Shown here piece after piece: positions 14,623 to 24,226 of a stretch of 64,000 bases of DNA (position 1 is the first letter of the stretch; the number at the start of each line of letters is the position of its first letter). Position numbers and translations under genes: made by a program. Origin of the DNA: Alteromonadaceae bacterium M269 (GTDB taxonomy: Bacteria > Pseudomonadota > Gammaproteobacteria > Enterobacterales > Alteromonadaceae); assembly GCA_004353515.1 (NCBI GenBank), contig SMNZ01000001.1:124001-188000 (forward strand), read 5' to 3'. The notes beneath the pieces are model-generated. The model was not told where the DNA came from, ran no database searches, and saw only the letters and a list, made by a program, of their open reading frames with translations.

Positions 14623-17428
14623 TAAACTTTTCCGCCCTAAGTGGCAACACAAAGATGCCGAAGTTCGGCTTGAAGCAATTCGTTCTCTCCTTGTTAGTGA
14701 TGCCGAACAGAAAACTCAGCTCCACGAGTTAGCATTTAATGACTCAGTAACATCCGTTCGCCTTGCGGCGTTGAACAAGCTTGATAATTTCTCTATCTGG
14801 TGGAAGTTGGCTCAAACAGATAAAGATGAGCGCGTTAAAAAGTTCGCCCTTCAAAAAGTTGAAAAGCAGGTATTAGCCGCAAAGCCCGACCAATTGAGCA
14901 TGGAAGAGAGAGAAACCTTTTTAAGAGAATGTACTAACAACGCGTTACTCGAGAAGGTAGTCAATCAACTACATGATGATTTGGATGGAGAATTGCTTGA
15001 GCTACTTCTCTCTAAATTGAACAAGCCACAAATAGCGAAGAGCGTTTTCTTTAAAACTCAAAATGTCGATTTGCAAAAGCGTTTGATGCCAAATTTTGAT
15101 GATGAAAATAGTCTCAATAAGGTTGTGAAGCGTATTCAGAACGAAGAGGTTGTTGAGCTTGCGAATCAAGCCCTTGCAGAGTTGAAGTACAACAAATCTC
15201 GTCCTATTCAGCTCGAAAAAGAAACCCGATTGGTATTGTCTAAATTATTGGCGCTTAAAGATGTCGCTGATTTCGATAAGTTACGGGAAAGCAGAGAACA
15301 ACTAGAAAGTGCTTATCAAGATTTGAAAACAGATTTTCACTTTTTCAGTACTGCGTTATCGCAAGAAGTGGAAGGGAAGTTTGACGACATTAGCAACAAA
15401 CTCAACAAACAGGTTGAAGATTTATCAGCAACCTGGAAAGAACAACAACTTGAGCGAGAGTTAACTCAAAAATTAAATGAAGCGATAGAACAAGCTGGTG
15501 AAAATCTAAAGTCTGTTGGTCAAGTCATTGCTGAACAAGCTGCAACCTTAACTAACGATGCGATTACAGAGTTAAAAGACAAATTAAAAAATGCAGCTGT
15601 GCAATTACAGGATGTTTTGATGGATCTCGGCGGCGCACCTGATCAACAGCAGCGTAAAAAAGCGGAAGATTTATTTAATCAACTCTCATCGACTGAGCTG
15701 ACATTGAGTAAGTTGCCTGATTTCCAGGAAGCAGTTAAAAAGGGAACTGAAGTTGTTCAGTCCTTGAAAGAAGCGGCACTGCCAGAATCTTACGAGCAGC
15801 TAGCAGCAGCGAAACAGTTATTCGACAATGCGAAATCAGAGTGGAAGTCAATTCAACAACCTTATCGAGCAAGTTGGCCAGCGGATTTAAAAGAAGAATG
15901 GAAATCACTAGAAAATAACTGGAAGTCGAAGATCCGCCAGTTTAATGATGAAGCTGAACAAGCGATTAAGAGCACACGCTCTATGCTGAAAGGTATTCAA
16001 AACCTTGTGAATTCGGGTAAGTATCATGGTGCCATGCGCTTATTCGAAAAAGCGAAAGTTAGCTTCGACGATTTGCCAGAAAGGCCGAAAGCTATGCTGG
16101 GTCGTTTGTATGAAGACACAACGAGTCGTATCGAAAACCTTAAAGAATGGCAAAGCTACCTAGCTCAACCCAGAAAGCCGGCATTGATTGAAGAAGCTCG
16201 AGCCATAGCTGATAAACCACTGGAAATTAATGAGCAAGCGGAACGCGTGAAAGTTTTGCGCAAACAATGGATTAGCCTGGGTGTGAGCGACGATGAGAAT
16301 GATCAAGAGCTCAACCAGCAATTTGACGCTTTGTGTGAGAAAGCATTCGAACCTTGTCGTGAGCACTTTGCTGAGCAAGAGAAGAAGCGCCAAGAAAATC
16401 TTGAAAAGAAACAAAAGCTTCTCGATGCGTTTGAAAAACTCGGCAAAGAGCTTACCGCAGGCTTATCACTATCCGATTTAGCCAAACAACTAAAATCTTT
16501 GCAGAACCAATGGCAATCCGTTGGCGAAACTGACTATCAGTATAGAGAAGAAATAAATCAGCGTTACCGTGCGAGCTGCATTCCGTTAAAAGATAAAGTG
16601 AACGATTTTTATAAAGATAATGCCGAGCAGAAAAGTGCATTATTGGAGCGAGCTGAGAAATTGCTAGCAATAGAAGATCTCAACGAAGCAACGGACCAAT
16701 CGAAAGCACTGCAAGAAAAATGGAAAGCTATTGGTCATGCAGGGTACAAGCAAGAAAAAGTGCTCTGGACTAAATTTAGAGAAATTAATAATCAGGTTTT
16801 TGCTAAAAAAGAATCAGCTTACCTGGAGCAGCGAGCGGAAGAAAAAGCGCAAGTTGACGTTATTGAAGGCCAACTAAAGGCATTGGACACCTTAATTGAT
16901 GACAGTACCGATAAAGCTGAGCTGATAAGTCAGGTTGATGCCGAATCTCAGACTATCCGTGAGGCGGTCTCACCTTTACATCCTAAAGCGGCAGGTCGAA
17001 TCATTGCTCAATTAGATAAGCTGTTAAATAAACAACAGCAGAAAATTAAAAATTGGGAACAAGTGAGTGAGAAGCAGAGCTTTATTGCATTGTTCGATTT
17101 GATTGCGCAATGGACAAGAGATGAAAAGCCCGCGGCCTTGAGCGAACTGCCAAGTCGTTGGCAGCAATGCTTCAGTGAGCTTCAGTCGGAGCCTGAAGAA
17201 GATGAGCGACTGCGCTTAACCTTGATGCTTGAAATTATAGGCGATATTGATTCTCCACTTGATGATGCCGGATTAAGAAAGGCGGTACAGCTAGAGATGA
17301 TGGCCACTAAACTCGAAGATGGTCAACATCAGGAAAAAGAAGCGCTGCTGAAGGACTGGATTAAGCTAGGGCCTTTATCTGAGAATGAACAAGCCTTGTT
17401 GCCTCGTGTTAAAGCGGCTTTTATTTAA
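14612..17428 (+). CDS. DUF349 repeat protein
   Basis: 938 residues, cytosolic and strongly helical. The N-terminal ~150 residues resemble HEAT repeats (VRLEAIRSLL, VRLAALNKL). A coiled-coil region follows (about 210-380), then several DUF349 units recognisable by LxxxWKxIG-type motifs (for example LQEKWKAIGHAGY and LQNQWQSVGETDY) across about 440-780. DUF349 proteins occur widely in gammaproteobacteria; no biochemical role is established. It is translationally coupled to yeaC. Confidence 0.85.
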   Translation: MIFSKLFRPKWQHKDAEVRLEAIRSLLVSDAEQKTQLHELAFNDSVTSVRLAALNKLDNFSIWWKLAQTDKDERVKKFALQKVEKQVLAAKPDQLSMEERETFLRECTNNALLEKVVNQLHDDLDGELLELLLSKLNKPQIAKSVFFKTQNVDLQKRLMPNFDDENSLNKVVKRIQNEEVVELANQALAELKYNKSRPIQLEKETRLVLSKLLALKDVADFDKLRESREQLESAYQDLKTDFHFFSTALSQEVEGKFDDISNKLNKQVEDLSATWKEQQLERELTQKLNEAIEQAGENLKSVGQVIAEQAATLTNDAITELKDKLKNAAVQLQDVLMDLGGAPDQQQRKKAEDLFNQLSSTELTLSKLPDFQEAVKKGTEVVQSLKEAALPESYEQLAAAKQLFDNAKSEWKSIQQPYRASWPADLKEEWKSLENNWKSKIRQFNDEAEQAIKSTRSMLKGIQNLVNSGKYHGAMRLFEKAKVSFDDLPERPKAMLGRLYEDTTSRIENLKEWQSYLAQPRKPALIEEARAIADKPLEINEQAERVKVLRKQWISLGVSDDENDQELNQQFDALCEKAFEPCREHFAEQEKKRQENLEKKQKLLDAFEKLGKELTAGLSLSDLAKQLKSLQNQWQSVGETDYQYREEINQRYRASCIPLKDKVNDFYKDNAEQKSALLERAEKLLAIEDLNEATDQSKALQEKWKAIGHAGYKQEKVLWTKFREINNQVFAKKESAYLEQRAEEKAQVDVIEGQLKALDTLIDDSTDKAELISQVDAESQTIREAVSPLHPKAAGRIIAQLDKLLNKQQQKIKNWEQVSEKQSFIALFDLIAQWTRDEKPAALSELPSRWQQCFSELQSEPEEDERLRLTLMLEIIGDIDSPLDDAGLRKAVQLEMMATKLEDGQHQEKEALLKDWIKLGPLSENEQALLPRVKAAFI

Positions 17429-17449
17429 CTGATTTGAAGAGATAACACT

Positions 17450-18691
17450 ATGTCTAGCCAAGGTGCGCATAACCAAGTCGCTTTGCAGCCGATAGAACAA
17501 GCTATGCAAAGACTTCTTTCGTCTATAGAGCCAGTCACTGAAATGCTTAACGTTAGGCTTGAACATGCTGTTGGCTCTGTTCTAGCGGAAGATGTTCTAT
17601 CTACTATGGATGTACCACCGTTCGATAATTCTGCTATGGACGGTTATGCCGTTAAATTTGAAGATTTAAATACCTCAGATAATTTGGAGCTTGTTGGAAC
17701 TAGTTTTGCTGGTGCACCTTTTGAGCAGCATTTGGAGCACGGACAATGTGTCCGCATCATGACGGGCGCTGTTATGCCTGAAGGGGCGGATACCGTGGTT
17801 ATGCAAGAGAACACTGCTGCTAACGGCGATACGATAACGATAACTGTTAAACCAAGGTTAGGGCAAAGTGTTCGTCGTTGTGGTGAAGAGCTCACCAAAG
17901 GTCAAGTGGTTCTTGAGAAAGGTCGTCAACTGACGTCGGTAGACGTCGGAATTATGGCCTCATTAGGCTTTGCAAAAGCTTGCTCTATTCGGCCTTTGAG
18001 AGTTGCTGTTATATCGACGGGTGATGAACTTAAACCACTTGGTACTGAGCTAGCGCCAGGTGATATCTATGACAGCAATCGGTATGCGATTATTGCGTTG
18101 CTCAAGAAGCTCGGTGTGGAAGCGATAGACATGGGGTGTGTGCCTGATGATCGTGAACAACTCATGGCCGCCTTTATTGACGCCGATAGTCGTGCAGATG
18201 CGGTGATTACCTCAGGTGGTGTGTCTGTTGGTGATGCTGATTACACAAAAGAAGTCCTCGAAGAGATTGGACAAATTGATTTTTGGAAGTTGGCGATAAA
18301 ACCAGGAAAGCCTTTTGCGTTTGGTCGACTACCTTCAAGTTATTTCTTCGGATTACCTGGAAACCCAGTTTCATCTATGGTGACACTTCACCAACTTGTT
18401 GTGCCTGCATTGCAAAAGCTCAGAAATACGCCTGTCAAAGAGCCAGTGACTTATCATGCGAAGGCGAAGAAACAGTTTTTTAAGCGTCCTGGACGAACGG
18501 ATTATCAACGTGCTGTTTTTTCTACCAATGAAAAAGGCGAGTTGGTTGCTGAGCCTACAGGTAGCCAAGGATCAAGCATGTTGACCTCGATGAATAAAGC
18601 CAATTGTTATGCAGTATTGCCTCAAAACAGCGGCAGTGTCGAAATTGGCGAGCCTGTTGTTATTCAGCCCTTCGATTACCTTATTAGTTAA
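17450..18691 (+). CDS. moeA: Molybdopterin molybdotransferase MoeA
   Basis: 413 residues, normal length. Inserts molybdenum into adenylylated molybdopterin to form molybdenum cofactor. Motifs: PPFDNSAMDGYAV near 45-57, a GAVMPEGADTVV segment, the molybdopterin-binding SGGVSVGDADYTK near 255, KPGKPFAFG, and GLPGNPVSSM near 305. It lies 21 bp after the DUF349 gene, probably in the same transcript. No moeB, mog or molybdenum transport genes are in the window. Confidence 0.95.
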   Translation: MSSQGAHNQVALQPIEQAMQRLLSSIEPVTEMLNVRLEHAVGSVLAEDVLSTMDVPPFDNSAMDGYAVKFEDLNTSDNLELVGTSFAGAPFEQHLEHGQCVRIMTGAVMPEGADTVVMQENTAANGDTITITVKPRLGQSVRRCGEELTKGQVVLEKGRQLTSVDVGIMASLGFAKACSIRPLRVAVISTGDELKPLGTELAPGDIYDSNRYAIIALLKKLGVEAIDMGCVPDDREQLMAAFIDADSRADAVITSGGVSVGDADYTKEVLEEIGQIDFWKLAIKPGKPFAFGRLPSSYFFGLPGNPVSSMVTLHQLVVPALQKLRNTPVKEPVTYHAKAKKQFFKRPGRTDYQRAVFSTNEKGELVAEPTGSQGSSMLTSMNKANCYAVLPQNSGSVEIGEPVVIQPFDYLIS

Positions 18692-18704
18692 CTGAGTTTT
18701 TAAA

Positions 18705-19655
18705 GTGCAAGTAACTTTGGCACCTATGGAAGGTGTTGTTGATCATTTGATGCGTGACATGTTGACACGAGTGGGCGGCTTTGATCTGTGTGTCACTGAA
18801 TTCGTGCGAGTTGTCGAGCAACTACTCCCCAAAAAAGTCTTTTACAAATATTGCCCTGAGCTTTATGAGAACGGCTATACACCCGCGGGTGTGCCCGTAA
18901 AGGTTCAGTTATTGGGTAATCACCCTGAATACCTTGCTGAGAACGCCGAACGTGCAATAGAGCTCGGTTCGCATGGTGTTGATTTAAACTTCGGGTGCCC
19001 GGCTAAAACGGTTAATAAAAGCAAGGGCGGTGCTGTCCTACTTCAGGAGCCAGAAACTCTATATAAAGTCGTAAAAGCCGTAAGAGAAGCTGTTCCCAGA
19101 GAGCATAGCGTCAGCGCGAAGATTCGTTTGGGTTATAACGATAAGTCCTTGGCATTTGAGAATGCGCAAGCGATAGAATCGGCGGGAGCCGACTTATTAA
19201 CCATACATGCAAGAACACGCGACGAAGCTTACGACCCTCCCGCGCATTGGCATTGGATTGCGAAGATAAAATATAGAGTTGATATTCCCATAGTGGCTAA
19301 TGGAGAAATATGGGGACGGGAGTCTGCACTGGCATGCCAGGCTGAATCTGAGTGCGAAGATATTATGATTGGTCGCGGCGCCTTATCGATGCCTAACTTA
19401 GCGCATGTTGTTAAAGGGCATCAGGAGCCCATGCTTTGGTGCGATGTTTTGGATTTACTGCTGAGCTATTCGGAATACGAAATTAAAGGTGATAAAGGAT
19501 GTTACTTCCCTAACCGAATTAAACAGTGGCTACGTTATATCACCCGCCAGTATGAAGAAGCTCAGTCTTTGTATCTGCGATTGAGGGTACTTAAAAGTAC
19601 TCCTGAAATTATTGATTTGCTCAATAAAGAGCGGCAGTGCAGCCTACACATTTAA
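18705..19655 (+). CDS. dusC: tRNA-dihydrouridine(16) synthase DusC
   Basis: 316 residues, the DusC length. Flavin-dependent reduction of U16 in tRNA. N-terminal APMEGVVDH in the flavin-binding strand, the catalytic-Cys loop NFGCPAKTVNKSKGG near 100, IHARTRDEAY, and IMIGRGAL in the phosphate site. The APMEGV start and length favour DusC over DusA or DusB. The start is GTG at 18705, 13 bp after moeA, with a weak ribosome site. Terminator downstream. Confidence 0.92.
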   Translation: MQVTLAPMEGVVDHLMRDMLTRVGGFDLCVTEFVRVVEQLLPKKVFYKYCPELYENGYTPAGVPVKVQLLGNHPEYLAENAERAIELGSHGVDLNFGCPAKTVNKSKGGAVLLQEPETLYKVVKAVREAVPREHSVSAKIRLGYNDKSLAFENAQAIESAGADLLTIHARTRDEAYDPPAHWHWIAKIKYRVDIPIVANGEIWGRESALACQAESECEDIMIGRGALSMPNLAHVVKGHQEPMLWCDVLDLLLSYSEYEIKGDKGCYFPNRIKQWLRYITRQYEEAQSLYLRLRVLKSTPEIIDLLNKERQCSLHI

Positions 19656-19720
19656 ATGGTTGATGAGCGATACCTCAAATTGACCTTAAGTTAAATTTTG
19701 ATAGTTTAACGAGAAACAAA

Positions 19721-19748
19721 AAAGGCGCTCAATAGAGCGCCTTTCTTT
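19721..19748. terminator. Bidirectional terminator between dusC and the Ala/Thr-rich gene
   Basis: AAAGGCGCTC and GAGCGCCTTT form a perfect 10-bp stem around an AATA tetraloop, flanked by A residues and TCTTT. It serves the two convergent genes. Confidence 0.85.
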
Positions 19749-19766
19749 AAGATTCTTTAAAAGTTG

Positions 19767-20045
19767 TCAGACAGCGGTATCGACGAAGGTCCCAACTCGC
19801 TGATCTGGGTCAACCGTTGTCGCTGCAGCTGTCGTATCTTCTACCGATTCGGTTGCCGTAGCATCAGCCGCAGAAACTGCAGTTGGGTCTGTAGTATCTG
19901 GTGTCGCTGCCGTCGCAGTTGCAGGCGCCGTTGTCGTTGCATCTGTATCAAAGTCAGCTGCAGGTGTTGTGGCTGTTTGTGCAGCAGCTGCCGCTGCCAC
20001 TTGTGCTGCCTGGCTCGCGCCAGTTCCAACAGTACTTATACCCAT
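19767..20045 (-). CDS. Small Ala/Thr-rich low-complexity protein
   Basis: 92 residues, starting MGISTVGTGASQAAQV, and made mostly of Ala, Thr, Val and Asp. No signal peptide or membrane segment. TGAGGT lies about 9 bases upstream of the ATG. Both strands are open here because the GCx/ACx bias avoids stop codons, so the call rests on the ribosome site, position beside a bidirectional terminator, and a plausible N-terminus. The family is unknown to me. Confidence 0.55.
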   Translation of the reverse strand: MGISTVGTGASQAAQVAAAAAAQTATTPAADFDTDATTTAPATATAATPDTTDPTAVSAADATATESVEDTTAAATTVDPDQRVGTFVDTAV

Positions 20046-20191
20046 GATGAATACCTCAGTGTGATGATTACTTTTTTACCCTCAATAGTTATACAGTGTA
20101 GAATAAAAAATGTTCAATTTCCGCAAAAATATTGCATTTAATGTCAATTCTCTCTAAAGGAAGTGTCACTTTTCTATCACTGCTGCATATG

Positions 20192-20815
20192 TTACTCGTT
20201 TATATTGAGCAATGGGCGCAGCTGTTTATCCATAAATGCTGTGATCATCGGTTGAGCTTTTGCATTCGGATGTATTTGATCTTGTTGCATTAAATCATCA
20301 TTTAACGCGATTTCTTCAAGCAAGAATGGGATAACCGGTATTTGATATTCTTCAGCGATATCGGTAAAAGTGTTGGTGAAAAGCTCAGTGTAGCGACGAC
20401 CAAAATTTGTTGGGATTTGCATCTGTTGGATAATGACGTCCACGTTCTCCGATTGGGCTGCTTCAACCATTTGCTTAAGGTTGGCTTTCATTTTATTAAT
20501 GGGATAGCCACGTAAACCGTCGTTACCTCCTAACTCGATCAGCATATGCGTAGGCTGATGTTGCTTCAATAAGCGGGGGAGGCGAGCTAAACCACCATCA
20601 GTTGTTTCGCCGCTGACAGCTGCATTAATAATTGTGATATTTTCACCGTCCCACGCATTTTGTAACAAACTTACCCAGCCTTGCTCTTGCTTCAAGCCAT
20701 AGGCAGCGCTTAGGCTATCACCCAAAATCATTAACTTTACTTCTTTTGCCCAAAGTTGATCTGATATCAACAAAAAGGGTATAAGCATCAATACAAGTTT
20801 TAAGCGAAGTACCAC
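20192..20815 (-). CDS. tesA: Periplasmic esterase/thioesterase TesA (GDSL family)
   Basis: About 207 residues. N-terminal signal peptide (VLRLKLVLMLIPFLLISDQLWA). GDSL block I is GDSLSAAYGL, with Ser as nucleophile, GGNDGLRG as block III, and DQIHPNA supplying the catalytic Asp and His. In E. coli TesA is a multifunctional acyl-CoA thioesterase, lysophospholipase and arylesterase. The start is taken as GTG 20815, with GGAG about 11 bases ahead; a later ATG at 20788 is possible. It diverges from ybbA with a 1-bp gap between start codons, so the promoters must lie inside the opposite coding regions. Confidence 0.9.
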   Translation of the reverse strand: MVLRLKLVLMLIPFLLISDQLWAKEVKLMILGDSLSAAYGLKQEQGWVSLLQNAWDGENITIINAAVSGETTDGGLARLPRLLKQHQPTHMLIELGGNDGLRGYPINKMKANLKQMVEAAQSENVDVIIQQMQIPTNFGRRYTELFTNTFTDIAEEYQIPVIPFLLEEIALNDDLMQQDQIHPNAKAQPMITAFMDKQLRPLLNINE

Positions 20816-20816
20816 G

Positions 20817-21551
20817 ATGAATTCAACTCCTGCGAATATGATAGAAACAAAAAACATCACTAAAGTCGTCGATACGACTGAAGGACAGTTACAGATCCTT
20901 CAACCAATTAGCTTTAATGTCAAGGCAGGTGAGTCCGTTGCCATTGTGGGAGCGTCAGGTTCGGGTAAATCAACATTGTTAAGTTTGTTAGCAGGCTTAG
21001 ATGAAGTCAGCGATGGAGATATTGTGCTCGATGGAAAAGCATTAAAGGGTATGGGAGAAGAAGAACGTGCGCAGTTGCGTGGTGAAAAGGTTGGTTTCAT
21101 CTTTCAGAGCTTTATGTTGGTGCAAAGTCTGACTGCGCTGGAGAATGTGATGTTGCCTGCAGAAATTGCGGGAATGCACGACGCCAAAGAAAAAGCGCAA
21201 GAAATTCTCGAAAAAGTAGGGTTGGGCCATCGCGGGACACATTATCCAAATCAGCTATCGGGTGGTGAGCAGCAACGAGTAGCTATTGCCAGAGCTTTTA
21301 TCACTAAGCCGAAAATTCTTTTTGCTGATGAACCAACTGGAAATCTCGACGCTGCGAACGGAACAAAAGTTGAGAACTTACTGTTCGAACTGAACCAAGG
21401 TTCGAACACCACACTTGTTTTGGTTACCCACGATAATGAACTGGCAGAACGTTGCCAACGCCAATTGCATATGCATGCTGGTGAATTGACTGAGTTGTCG
21501 AACGATAAAGATGTCGTTGAAAACGAACAACTTGAACGTCAGGCGGGGTAA
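20817..21551 (+). CDS. ybbA: ABC transporter ATP-binding protein YbbA
   Basis: 244 residues. Walker A GASGSGKST near 40-48, Q-loop region FIFQSFML, signature LSGGEQQRVA, Walker B ILFADEPTGNL and a switch His in VTHD. It belongs to the MacB/LolD-like class. It is followed after 5 bp by the permease YbbP and is divergent from tesA, the arrangement of E. coli, where YbbA, YbbP and TesA have been reported to form a complex. ATG 20817 overlaps the tesA promoter region; a second in-frame ATG at 20838 is an alternative. Confidence 0.92.
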   Translation: MNSTPANMIETKNITKVVDTTEGQLQILQPISFNVKAGESVAIVGASGSGKSTLLSLLAGLDEVSDGDIVLDGKALKGMGEEERAQLRGEKVGFIFQSFMLVQSLTALENVMLPAEIAGMHDAKEKAQEILEKVGLGHRGTHYPNQLSGGEQQRVAIARAFITKPKILFADEPTGNLDAANGTKVENLLFELNQGSNTTLVLVTHDNELAERCQRQLHMHAGELTELSNDKDVVENEQLERQAG

Positions 21552-21556
21552 TTTAA

Positions 21557-24073
21557 ATGTGGTATAAACTTGCGTGGCGTTTGTTTCGCCATGAGGCTCG
21601 CCGAGGTGAGCTAACCATTATATTGTTGGCGATTACACTGTCTGTTGCGGCAGTTTTGTCGTTATCTTTATTCAGTGAACGACTGCAATCAGCACTAACT
21701 GAGCGTAGTGCTGATTTCATTGCGGCAGACCGAGTTCTAGATTCGCGAAAACCGGTAGATCCAACTTGGTTGGAAAATGCTGAAGAAAATGGGCTAAATA
21801 CGGCGCATCAAGTGTATGCGCGTTCTATGGCTTTTGCTAATGAGCAGATGAGCTTAGTGAGCTTGAGAGCAGCAACTCCAGAATTCCCACTCAAAGGGGA
21901 TATTAAAACAACAGACCAACCATTTGGTGTAGGTGTCGTAACCGAGGATACACCTAAAAGTGGTGAAGCTTGGGTAGAGTCTCGGCTTTTCCAGAGTTTA
22001 GGTTTAGAGCTCAATTCGACGATTGACGTGGGCGATATGACCTTCACCGTAACGCGTGTTTTGTCCGAGGTCCCAGATTCCGGCTTCAATGTGTTTGGTG
22101 GCGATCCTAAGGTTCTCATTTCTATTGATGACTTGGATGCAACCAATATTACTGGTCCTGGAAGTCGTGTTACCTATAGTTACTTCTTCACTGGTGAATC
22201 TAACCAACTAGACGATTATTACGATTGGCTAGAGCCAAATCTTGACAGAGAGTTACATCGCTGGGAATCAGTCGAAGATGACGACTCTGCCATCGGACGT
22301 TCAGTTGCACGTGCCGAACAGTTCTTCTTGTTAGCGAGCTTACTTGCTATCGTGCTAGCGGCGGTTTCTATTGCTGTTGCGGCGCAACGTTATAGCCAGC
22401 GCCATTATGACCCTGTTGCTATTATGAAAACCTTGGGAGCTAGTAAAGGGACAATTCAGAAGGTTTATTTGCTTCAGATCATTTTCATCGCGACATTAGG
22501 TATTTTGTTGGGTACCGCTGCGGGTATGCTCATACAACAAGTGATAGTTTCCATAGTTGCTGAAAGAATGGATATCACGCTGGACGGATGGCACTGGAGG
22601 CCTCTGATAATTGCCGTATTTACGGGGGTTATTTGTGCGTTGATGTTCTCTCTTTACCCGATGCTGAAGCTGTTCTCGGTTCCCCCTCTACGTGTACTGC
22701 GACGCCAGATGGGTGCAGGTTTAAGTTCGCGCTTGATTCAATTTGTTGCGGCAGGTGGCGCTATTTTATTGCTGATGTGGGCTTACAGTAACAATATCGT
22801 TATTAGCCTAATTCTATTTATCTCGGGTATTGTTCTCGTTGCGAGTTTGATGCTGGTGACTTATGGCTTGATTTGGGTTGGGCGTAAGCTCGGACAGGGG
22901 AAGATGGGAGCTTGGCAACTTGCTTGGGCTCGTATTCAAAGACGTTCAATGGACAACAGTGTTCAGCTGATAAGCTTCGCTATTACTATTATGTTGTTAC
23001 TGATTGTATTGGTTATGCGCAATGACATGGTTCAGCAATGGCGTGATCAATTACCAGAAGGAACACCCAATTACTTCATGGCCAATATTACAGAAACACA
23101 ACTGCCAGAACTTCAAACTCATTTCTCTGATCGTGATGTTCAAGTAGACAATTATTTCCCGGTTATTAGAGCTCGTTTTGTGGCGATTAATGACGAAAAA
23201 ATCAGAACAGATGTTACTAAAGAAGAGGAAGAAAACGTCGAGAGAGAAGGGCGTGATGGTCTTGGACGTGAAGCGAACCTGACTTGGAGTACGACCTTAG
23301 GTGAAGGGAATACAGTGATAGAAGGAACCTGGCTGAGCGACGAGGAAAAAACAGGAGAGTTCTACGGTGTTTCTGTTGAGAGTGGCATTGCTGAGAACTT
23401 AAATATCGGGTTAGGAGATTTACTGACTTTTAATATTGGTAGTGAGATTGTTAATGTCGAAGTTACTAGTGTCCGTGAAGTTAACTGGCAATCAATGAGA
23501 CCTAATTTCTTCTTCGTATTGCATCCAAAATCTTTAGAAGGTTTCTCGCCGACCTACATCACTAGCTTCCATTTGGATAAAGATCGTAAAACTGAAATTA
23601 CTGGTCTTATGCAGCCATTTGCTAGCGTAACTTTATTTGATGTTGATGCTCGTCTTGATCAACTTCGCTCTATCATCGACCAAGTGTCTGTGGCGGTAGA
23701 GTTCATTCTAGTGTTAGTGCTTGTTGCAGGTGCGTTGGTTCTTATTGCGCAAGTTCAAGCGAGTATGGATGAACGCCAGCAAGAGCTTGCCATCTTGAGA
23801 ACATTAGGTGCAAAAGGAACAATGATTCGAGCGAGTGTCGTGTTTGAGTTCATCATTATTGGTGTTGTAGCTGGGGCTATGGCGGCCGTTGCCAATGAAC
23901 TTGCTCTGTTCTTGCTGCAAAGTCAGGTATTTGAAATGCAAGCTGCTATTCATTGGGAGTTTTGGTTGTTGGCACCGGCGATTGGTGCAGGTGTTGTTGG
24001 TATTTTAGGAGCTATAAGTTGTTGGAGGCTCTTATCACTCAATACCAGTCACCTTCTCAGGCAAATGGTGTAG
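21557..24073 (+). CDS. ybbP: FtsX-type ABC permease YbbP
   Basis: 838 residues. Hydrophobic segments: one N-terminal (about 20-40), a group at about 255-375, another at 400-480, and three C-terminal (about 715-830), with periplasmic domains between. The FtsX-like permease motifs VAIMKTLGASKG (about 290) and LAILRTLGAKGTM (about 750) are the coupling regions for the ATPase. It forms a transporter with YbbA. Substrate is not established; association with TesA suggests lipids or acyl compounds. Terminator downstream. Confidence 0.92.
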   Translation: MWYKLAWRLFRHEARRGELTIILLAITLSVAAVLSLSLFSERLQSALTERSADFIAADRVLDSRKPVDPTWLENAEENGLNTAHQVYARSMAFANEQMSLVSLRAATPEFPLKGDIKTTDQPFGVGVVTEDTPKSGEAWVESRLFQSLGLELNSTIDVGDMTFTVTRVLSEVPDSGFNVFGGDPKVLISIDDLDATNITGPGSRVTYSYFFTGESNQLDDYYDWLEPNLDRELHRWESVEDDDSAIGRSVARAEQFFLLASLLAIVLAAVSIAVAAQRYSQRHYDPVAIMKTLGASKGTIQKVYLLQIIFIATLGILLGTAAGMLIQQVIVSIVAERMDITLDGWHWRPLIIAVFTGVICALMFSLYPMLKLFSVPPLRVLRRQMGAGLSSRLIQFVAAGGAILLLMWAYSNNIVISLILFISGIVLVASLMLVTYGLIWVGRKLGQGKMGAWQLAWARIQRRSMDNSVQLISFAITIMLLLIVLVMRNDMVQQWRDQLPEGTPNYFMANITETQLPELQTHFSDRDVQVDNYFPVIRARFVAINDEKIRTDVTKEEEENVEREGRDGLGREANLTWSTTLGEGNTVIEGTWLSDEEKTGEFYGVSVESGIAENLNIGLGDLLTFNIGSEIVNVEVTSVREVNWQSMRPNFFFVLHPKSLEGFSPTYITSFHLDKDRKTEITGLMQPFASVTLFDVDARLDQLRSIIDQVSVAVEFILVLVLVAGALVLIAQVQASMDERQQELAILRTLGAKGTMIRASVVFEFIIIGVVAGAMAAVANELALFLLQSQVFEMQAAIHWEFWLLAPAIGAGVVGILGAISCWRLLSLNTSHLLRQMV

Positions 24074-24088
24074 AGATAAAGCCTTTGT

Positions 24089-24118
24089 AATAAGCCCCGT
24101 TTACGGGGCTTATTACTT
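24089..24118 (+). terminator. Rho-independent terminator after ybbP
   Basis: AATAAGCCCCG and CGGGGCTTATT form an 11-bp stem with a TTTA loop, followed by ACTTTT. Confidence 0.85.
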
Positions 24119-24226
24119 TTCTCTCATAAAGATTTCTAGTGGTTCGTGGAATGCTTCTGTCACAAAGCTCCTGTTTGTTTAAGTACACGCAGATTTGACT
24201 GCCGATGTCAGATATTCTCAATGATT

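Noticed and set aside
19764..20141. Open frame of 125 residues on the plus strand opposite the Ala/Thr-rich gene
   Set aside because: The protein is almost all Cys, Arg and Ser from GCx/ACx codons read on the wrong strand, so it is a shadow frame.
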